This document shows positions 5,204-9,367 of a DNA stretch of 9,367 nucleotides, one piece after another. The position numbers and the translations under genes were made by a program. Source of the DNA: Lysobacteraceae bacterium. Its GTDB lineage: Bacteria > Pseudomonadota > Gammaproteobacteria > Xanthomonadales > Xanthomonadaceae. Under the pieces are notes generated by a model. The model saw only the letters and a program-made list of their open reading frames with translations. It did no database searches and was not told where the DNA came from. The stretch's first letter is position 1; each line of letters begins with the position of its first letter. The stretch spans positions 1 to 9,367 of the forward strand of contig DMHI01000018.1 of the NCBI GenBank assembly GCA_003449515.1. Direction: 5' to 3'.

Positions 5204-7648
5204 ATGACGCATCGCCCCACCCGCCGCCTGCTCGCCCTCGCCCTCGCCGCCGCGCTGTCGGGCACGACGCTGGCCCAGAACATCGGCGCCTTCCGCGTCC
5301 AGGACATCCGGGTCGACGGCCTGCAGCGCATCTCCACCGGCACCGTGTTCTCGTACCTGCCGGTCGAGCGTGGCGAGACACTCGATCAGGACCGCGCCGG
5401 CGAGTCGATCCGTGCACTGTTCCGCACCGGATTCTTCAGCGATGTGTCGCTGGCCCGCGAGGGCGACATCCTGGTGATCAAGGTGGTCGAGCGCCCGGCG
5501 ATCAACGCCATCACGCTCTCCGGCAACCGCGACATCAAGACCGAGGAACTGCTCAAGGGCCTGCGCGGCATTGGCCTCGCCGAGGGCGAGACCTACAACC
5601 CGCTGAACGTCGATCGCGTCACCCAGGAGCTGATCCGCCAGTACAACAACCGCGGCAAGTATTCGGTCACGATCACGCCCACCGTCACCAACCTGCCGTT
5701 GAACCGCGTCGATGTGGCCATCGCCATCGACGAGGGCAAGGCCGCGCGCATCCGCGACATCAACATCGTCGGCAACCGGGCCTTCAGCGAGACCGAACTG
5801 CGCGAGGGCTGGGAATCGAACACCAGCAACTGGCTGTCGTGGTACCGCCGCGATGACCAGTACTCGCGCGAGAAGCTCTCGGGCGACCTCGAGAAGCTCA
5901 CCAACTTCTACCTCGATCGCGGCTACGTCGACTTCAATGTCGAATCCACCCAGGTCGCGATCAGCCCCGACCGGCGCGACATGACGATCGGCGCCAGCGT
6001 GTCGGAGGGCGAGGTGTATTCGATCTCCTCGGTGCAGGTCAGCGGCGACACCGTGCTGCCGGTCGAAGAGGTCGAGGCCATGCTGTTCGTGCGCGAAGGC
6101 CAGACCTTCTCGCGCCAGCTGCTCGAGCTGACCTCCGACGGCATCACCGCCGTGCTCGGCAACATCGGCTACGCCTTCGCCGAGGTCAACCCGGTACCGG
6201 AGATCGACCGCGAGAAGAACGAGGTGGCGATCAACTTCGTGGTCAACCCCGGCCCGCGCGTGCAGGTGCGCCGCATCATCTTCAAGGGCAACGACACCAC
6301 CGCCGACGAGGTGCTGCGCCGTGAGTTCCGCCAGTTCGAGGGCACCTGGTACTCGCAGGCGGCGATCGACCGCTCGAAGATCCGCCTGCAGCGACTCGGG
6401 CATTTCGACGAGGTCGAGATCGAGACGCCGGCGGTCGCCGGCGAGCCCGACAAGGTCGACGTGGTGGTGAGCGTCAAGGAGCGCCAGTTCGGCCAGTTCC
6501 AGTTCGGACTCGGCTTCAGCCAGGTGTTCGGCCTGACCGTGCAGTTGTCGCTCTCGCAGAACAACTTCCTCGGCTCCGGCAACCGCGTCTCCATGTCGGT
6601 GCAGAGGAACAGCTTCAGTCGCGGAATGAGTTTCTCGTTCCTCGACCCGTACTTCACCGATGACGGCATTTCGGTGGGCTACAACCTGTCGTACAGCGAG
6701 AACGACTTCAGCGACTTCAACATCGCCAACTTCTCCACCGACAACGTCGCTGCCGAAGCGGTGTTCGGCCTGCCGCTGTCGGAAACCGACAGCATCAGCG
6801 CCTCGCTCGGCATCGACCGCATCGATCTCAACACGGTCGATGGCCAGACGCCGCCGGAGCTGATCGGTTATCTGGTGCAGGCCTTGGGCGATCGCGCGCG
6901 CTTCGCCGGCGCACCCGGCGACACGCCCGACCCGTTCCCCTGCCTCGACCTCGACAACGATCCGGCGACACCGGACTGCATCGTGCAGCAGGTGGCCTTC
7001 AGCCGCTTGTGGACGGTGAACGCATGGCGCGGCCAGATCGGCTGGGCGCGCGACACCCGCAACGACTTCTTCGCGCCCACCGCCGGCATGTTCAACCGCG
7101 TGGGTGCCGAGATCGCCCTGCCCGGCTCCGACCTCGAGTACTTCAAGATCTCCTACGACTTCTCGAAGTTCTGGCCGATCACCCGGGCGCTGGTGGTGGA
7201 AACGCGCGCCTCGCTGGGCTACGGCGACAGCTACGGCGCCACCGGCGATGCCGGCCTGCCCTTCTTCGAGAACTTCTATGCCGGCGGCCCGGGCTCGCTG
7301 CGCGGCTTCGAACAGAACACCCTCGGACCGATTTCCTCGCTGGATTTCGGCAACACCGATTTCCGCCAGTCGCTGGGCGGCGCGTTCAAGGCCATCGGCT
7401 CGGTGGAAGCCTACTTCCCCACCCTGCTCGACGCCCGCGGTACGCGTATTTCGGCCTTCATGGACTTCGGCAATGTCTGGCGCGATGTACGCGAGTTCGG
7501 CTCGGGCGACCTGCGCGTCTCGACCGGCCTGGCGCTGCAGTGGCAGTCGCCGATGGGGCCGATTTCGATCTCCTGGGCGGCACCGCTGCGCTCGGAGGAG
7601 CGTGACCGCATCGAGCGCCTGCAGTTCACCTTCGGCGGACAGTTCTGA
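5204..7648 (+). CDS. bamA: Outer membrane protein assembly factor BamA (Omp85)
   Basis: BamA is the central, essential pore of the BAM complex that folds beta-barrel proteins into the outer membrane. The protein has 814 residues. A signal peptide (MTHRPTRRLLALALAAALSG, then TTLA) probably ends after Ala24. Five POTRA domains follow at about 28-97, 98-180, 181-268, 269-347 and 348-424, each with the beta-alpha-alpha-beta-beta pattern and phrases such as VQDIRVDGLQR and IRDINIVGNRAFSE. The 16-strand barrel covers about 428-814. The substrate-critical loop-6 motif reads LRGF at 699-702, where E. coli has VRGF. The chain ends in FTFGGQF, a normal barrel-closing signal with terminal Phe. The only two cysteines are at 580 and 592, in the barrel. 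The upstream site is weak (GGA seven bases before ATG). LpxD begins six bases after the stop; skp, often found here, is absent. Confidence 0.97.
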   Translation: MTHRPTRRLLALALAAALSGTTLAQNIGAFRVQDIRVDGLQRISTGTVFSYLPVERGETLDQDRAGESIRALFRTGFFSDVSLAREGDILVIKVVERPAINAITLSGNRDIKTEELLKGLRGIGLAEGETYNPLNVDRVTQELIRQYNNRGKYSVTITPTVTNLPLNRVDVAIAIDEGKAARIRDINIVGNRAFSETELREGWESNTSNWLSWYRRDDQYSREKLSGDLEKLTNFYLDRGYVDFNVESTQVAISPDRRDMTIGASVSEGEVYSISSVQVSGDTVLPVEEVEAMLFVREGQTFSRQLLELTSDGITAVLGNIGYAFAEVNPVPEIDREKNEVAINFVVNPGPRVQVRRIIFKGNDTTADEVLRREFRQFEGTWYSQAAIDRSKIRLQRLGHFDEVEIETPAVAGEPDKVDVVVSVKERQFGQFQFGLGFSQVFGLTVQLSLSQNNFLGSGNRVSMSVQRNSFSRGMSFSFLDPYFTDDGISVGYNLSYSENDFSDFNIANFSTDNVAAEAVFGLPLSETDSISASLGIDRIDLNTVDGQTPPELIGYLVQALGDRARFAGAPGDTPDPFPCLDLDNDPATPDCIVQQVAFSRLWTVNAWRGQIGWARDTRNDFFAPTAGMFNRVGAEIALPGSDLEYFKISYDFSKFWPITRALVVETRASLGYGDSYGATGDAGLPFFENFYAGGPGSLRGFEQNTLGPISSLDFGNTDFRQSLGGAFKAIGSVEAYFPTLLDARGTRISAFMDFGNVWRDVREFGSGDLRVSTGLALQWQSPMGPISISWAAPLRSEERDRIERLQFTFGGQF
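6941..6979 (+). other. BamA segment: cysteine-bracketed Asp-rich surface loop
   Basis: Within bamA, residues 580-592 read CLDLDNDPATPDC. The two cysteines are the only ones in the protein and would face the oxidising outside, so a disulfide is plausible. The Asp spacing (DLDNDP, then PD) recalls calcium-binding DxDxD loops. By order of conserved barrel strands, with VQQVAFSRLWTVNAW then IGWARDTRN just after, this lies in extracellular loop 4. In E. coli BamA the disulfide is in loop 6. Loop number and metal binding are inference. Confidence 0.45.
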
Positions 7649-7651
7649 GGA
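7647..7651 (+). promoter_or_regulatory. Ribosome binding site of lpxD overlapping the bamA stop
   Basis: GAGGA overlaps the bamA TGA and sits three bases before the lpxD ATG at 7655. The spacing is shorter than usual. The arrangement suggests lpxD initiation depends on ribosomes finishing bamA. Confidence 0.5.
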
Positions 7652-7654
7652 CTG

Positions 7655-8686
7655 ATGCAAGCGAGCACGGCGACCTTCCGGCTTTCCGAACTCGCCGAAC
7701 GCCTCGGCCTTGAGCGGCGCGGCGACGATGTGGAGATCGTCGCGGTCGCGCCCCTGCAGGCGGATGCGCCGCCCGCCGGCGCGCTGGCCTTCCTCGCCAA
7801 TCCGGCCTACCGCAAGCACCTTGCCGCCACCCGCGTGGCGGCGGTGGTGCTGCACCCGGCAGAGGCCGAGCACTGCCCGGTGCCGGCCCTGCTGAGCGCG
7901 AACCCCTACGCCAGCTACGCGCGCATCGCCACGCTGTTCGAGCGGCTGCCGATGCGCCCGCCGGGCGTGCATGCGAGCGCGGTGGTCGATCCGTCGGCGA
8001 GCGTGGATGTCACCGCCCACGTCGGTGCCTTCGTCTCGATCGGCGCTCGCTGCGTCGTCGGACCACGTGCGGTGATCGGTGCGGGCTGCGTGATCGGCGA
8101 GGATTGCGTCATCGGCGCCGACAGCGAACTGGTCGCCCGCGTCACCCTCGTGCGCCGCGTGCGGCTCGGCCAGCGCGTGCGCCTCCATCCGGGTGCGGTG
8201 CTCGGTGCCGACGGCTTCGGCCTCGCGGTCGATGCCGGGCGCTGGCTCAATGTGCCGCAGCTCGGCGGCGTGGTGGTGGGCGACGACTGCGAAATCGGCG
8301 CCAACACCACCATCGACCGCGGCGCGATCGACGACACGGTGCTTGAAGAGGACGTGCGCCTCGACAACCAGATCCAGATCGGCCACAACGTGCGCATCGG
8401 CGCGCACACCGCCATCGCCGGCTGCGCCGCGGTGGCCGGCTCGACCCGCATCGGCCGCTGGTGCCTGATTGCTGGCGGCGCCGGGCTGGTGGGCCACATC
8501 GAGATCGCCGACAAGGTGACGGTGGGCGCGATGAGCCTCGTCACCCACTCGCTGACCGGGCCGGGGGAGTACGCTTCCGGTACGCCGCTGCAGCCCAAAC
8601 GCGACTGGCGCAAGAACGCCGCCCGTTTCGGCCAGCTCGATCGCCTCGCCAGAATCCTGCTCAAGAAGACCGATTCCAGCCCATGA
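7655..8686 (+). CDS. lpxD: UDP-3-O-(3-hydroxyacyl)glucosamine N-acyltransferase
   Basis: LpxD transfers a second 3-hydroxyacyl chain from acyl carrier protein to the 2-amino group of UDP-3-O-acyl-glucosamine, the third step of lipid A synthesis in the cytoplasm. The protein has 343 residues against 341 in E. coli. An N-terminal uridine-binding domain (about 1-105) includes GALAFLANPAYRKHL and NPYASYARIA. A left-handed beta-helix of hexapeptide repeats (about 107-310) includes VIGAGCVIGEDCVIGADS at 140-157, VLGADGFGLAVD, NTTIDRGAIDDTVL and QIGHNV with catalytic His244. The chain ends with SGTPLQPKRDWRKNAARFGQ and a short C-terminal helix. The start at 7655 agrees with homologues. It follows bamA directly and shares ATGA with fabZ. 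The function is secure; acyl length is not predictable from what I can see. Confidence 0.97.
   Translation: MQASTATFRLSELAERLGLERRGDDVEIVAVAPLQADAPPAGALAFLANPAYRKHLAATRVAAVVLHPAEAEHCPVPALLSANPYASYARIATLFERLPMRPPGVHASAVVDPSASVDVTAHVGAFVSIGARCVVGPRAVIGAGCVIGEDCVIGADSELVARVTLVRRVRLGQRVRLHPGAVLGADGFGLAVDAGRWLNVPQLGGVVVGDDCEIGANTTIDRGAIDDTVLEEDVRLDNQIQIGHNVRIGAHTAIAGCAAVAGSTRIGRWCLIAGGAGLVGHIEIADKVTVGAMSLVTHSLTGPGEYASGTPLQPKRDWRKNAARFGQLDRLARILLKKTDSSP
8072..8125 (+). repeat. Three tandem imperfect 18-base units in lpxD
   Basis: Three consecutive 18-base units, starting at 8072, 8090 and 8108, encode VIGAGC, VIGEDC and VIGADS. Each begins GTG or GTC followed by ATCGG. They are the DNA image of hexapeptide repeats that build the beta-helix, not an independent repeat element. 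The similarity at DNA level is partly due to strong codon bias. Confidence 0.6.
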
Positions 8687-9150
8687 CCCTGCCCCCCTTC
8701 CCGCTCGACGTGCGCTGCATCGAGCAGTTGCTGCCGCACCGCTACCCCTTCCTGCTGATCGACCGCGTGCTTTCGGTGGTGCCGAAGCAGAAAATCGTGG
8801 CGTTGAAGAACGTCACCGCCAACGAGCCGCACTTCACCGGGCACTTCCCGGGCAACCCGGTGATGCCGGGCGTGCTGGTGATCGAGGCGATGGCGCAGGC
8901 CGGCGGCCTGCTGACGATGCTCTCAGACGGGAAGTCCTGCGCCGAGAACAGCGGTCCGAGCCAGTTCTACCTCGTCAAGGTGGACAACGCGCGCTTCTCG
9001 AAGATGGTGGTGCCGGGCGACCAGGTGATCCTCGAAGTGACGTTGAAGCGCACCATCCGCAACATGGCGCTGTACGAAGGTTGCGCCCTCGTCGATGGCA
9101 AGGAAGTGGCCAGCGCCGAGATGCTGTGCGCGGAGACGAAGTCGGCATGA
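8683..9150 (+). CDS. fabZ: 3-hydroxyacyl-[acyl-carrier-protein] dehydratase FabZ
   Basis: FabZ removes water from 3-hydroxyacyl-ACP to give trans-2-enoyl-ACP in the type II fatty acid cycle in the cytoplasm. It competes with LpxA and LpxD for hydroxyacyl-ACP, which fits its place between those genes. The protein has 155 residues, near the family norm. Visible elements are IEQLLPHRYPFLLIDRV at 13-29, then EPHFTGHFPGNPVMPGVL with catalytic His54, and IEAMAQ with catalytic Glu68 on the hot-dog central helix. FYLVKVDNARF and VVPGDQVILEV follow. The open frame extends upstream to 8461, but the part before 8683 is lpxD read in another frame; the ATG at 8683 overlaps the lpxD stop as ATGA and gives the expected N-terminus. 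The 3' end overlaps lpxA in the same way. Confidence 0.97.
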   Translation: MTLPPFPLDVRCIEQLLPHRYPFLLIDRVLSVVPKQKIVALKNVTANEPHFTGHFPGNPVMPGVLVIEAMAQAGGLLTMLSDGKSCAENSGPSQFYLVKVDNARFSKMVVPGDQVILEVTLKRTIRNMALYEGCALVDGKEVASAEMLCAETKSA

Positions 9151-9367
9151 GCACGAACGCATCGCCGGTCGCGGGCGTGCATCCCAGCGCCGTCATCGAC
9201 CCGAGGGCGCGGCTGGATGAGGGTGTGTCGGTCGGCCCATTCACCGTCATCGGCGCCGACGTCGAGATCGGCGCGGGCACCCGCATCGGCTCGCACTGCT
9301 CGATCCTCGGCCCCACGCGCATCGGCCGCGACAACGTCATCCACGCCCACGCCAGCCTCGGCGGCCC
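9147..9367 (+). CDS. lpxA: UDP-N-acetylglucosamine acyltransferase, N-terminal part (cut by window edge)
   Basis: LpxA transfers a 3-hydroxyacyl chain from acyl carrier protein to the 3-OH of UDP-GlcNAc, the first step of lipid A synthesis. Seventy-three complete codons are visible of about 260 expected. The reading begins MSTNASPVAGVHPSAVID and continues with hexapeptide coils such as VSVGPFTVIGADVEIGAG, then IGRDNVIHAHASLGG, which matches the LpxA N-terminus rather than LpxD because there is no uridine-binding domain ahead of the helix. The ATG shares ATGA with the fabZ stop; GGAG at 9132-9135 lies 11 bases upstream, slightly far. Catalytic His lies beyond the window. lpxB would be expected next. 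The frame stays open to base 9367. Confidence 0.94.
   Translation, partial: MSTNASPVAGVHPSAVIDPRARLDEGVSVGPFTVIGADVEIGAGTRIGSHCSILGPTRIGRDNVIHAHASLGG

Noticed and set aside
5129..8548. A minus-strand open frame of 1139 codons opposite bamA and lpxD
   Set aside because: It lies antisense to two certain genes that share a reading frame, so their strong codon bias keeps stops out of the opposite strand. The product is a low-complexity mix of His, Ala, Val, Asp and Glu with no recognisable domain, and it crosses the bamA/lpxD junction. It is a shadow.
8461..8682. Upstream extension of the fabZ frame
   Set aside because: The sequence before 8683 is lpxD in another frame; the FabZ family start and the ATGA overlap both point to 8683.
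1..9367. Mobile element, CRISPR array, tRNA or other accessory system
   Set aside because: Every stretch is accounted for by conserved housekeeping genes in standard order with even composition; no repeats, transposase motifs or tRNA-like folds were seen.

Overview
The window is an uninterrupted plus-strand housekeeping cluster from a high-G+C (about two thirds by eye) Gram-negative proteobacterium. The gene order pyrH-frr-uppS-cdsA-dxr-rseP-bamA-lpxD-fabZ-lpxA is the classic gammaproteobacterial arrangement. The wording of several proteins, for example the Dxr N-terminus and the LpxA 'GPTRIGRDN' segment, resembles the Xanthomonadales/Lysobacterales. That lineage call is inference from remembered family sequences, not from a search.

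Layout: 1-390 is the 3' end of pyrH (UMP kinase). An 85-base gap (391-475) follows; it holds the only plausible promoter-like hexamer and a sizeable inverted repeat. Then come frr (476-1033, ribosome recycling), uppS (1045-1791, undecaprenyl diphosphate synthesis), cdsA (1788-2612, CDP-diacylglycerol synthesis), dxr (2597-3811, MEP isoprenoid pathway) and rseP (3808-5157, site-2 protease). After a 46-base gap with a short GC hairpin come bamA (5204-7648, outer-membrane protein assembly), lpxD (7655-8686), fabZ (8683-9150) and the first 73 codons of lpxA (9147 to the window edge).

The genes work together on translation and envelope building. Dxr feeds isoprenoid precursors to UppS, whose product carries cell-wall and polysaccharide units. 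CdsA feeds phospholipid synthesis. RseP and BamA handle envelope stress and outer-membrane protein insertion. LpxD and LpxA build lipid A from hydroxyacyl-ACP, and FabZ competes for that same pool. From uppS onward the genes are tightly packed: four junctions share ATGA, one overlaps by 16 bases, and no gap exceeds 46 bases. This indicates co-transcription and translational coupling.

I see no mobile element, tRNA, rRNA, CRISPR array or clear Rho-independent terminator, and no gap over 300 bases. I found no previously undescribed system. The points worth a second look are the absence of skp/ompH between bamA and lpxD, a non-ATG start for dxr, a cysteine pair in BamA that lies in a different surface loop from the E. 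coli pair, and two small inverted repeats in the only real gaps.
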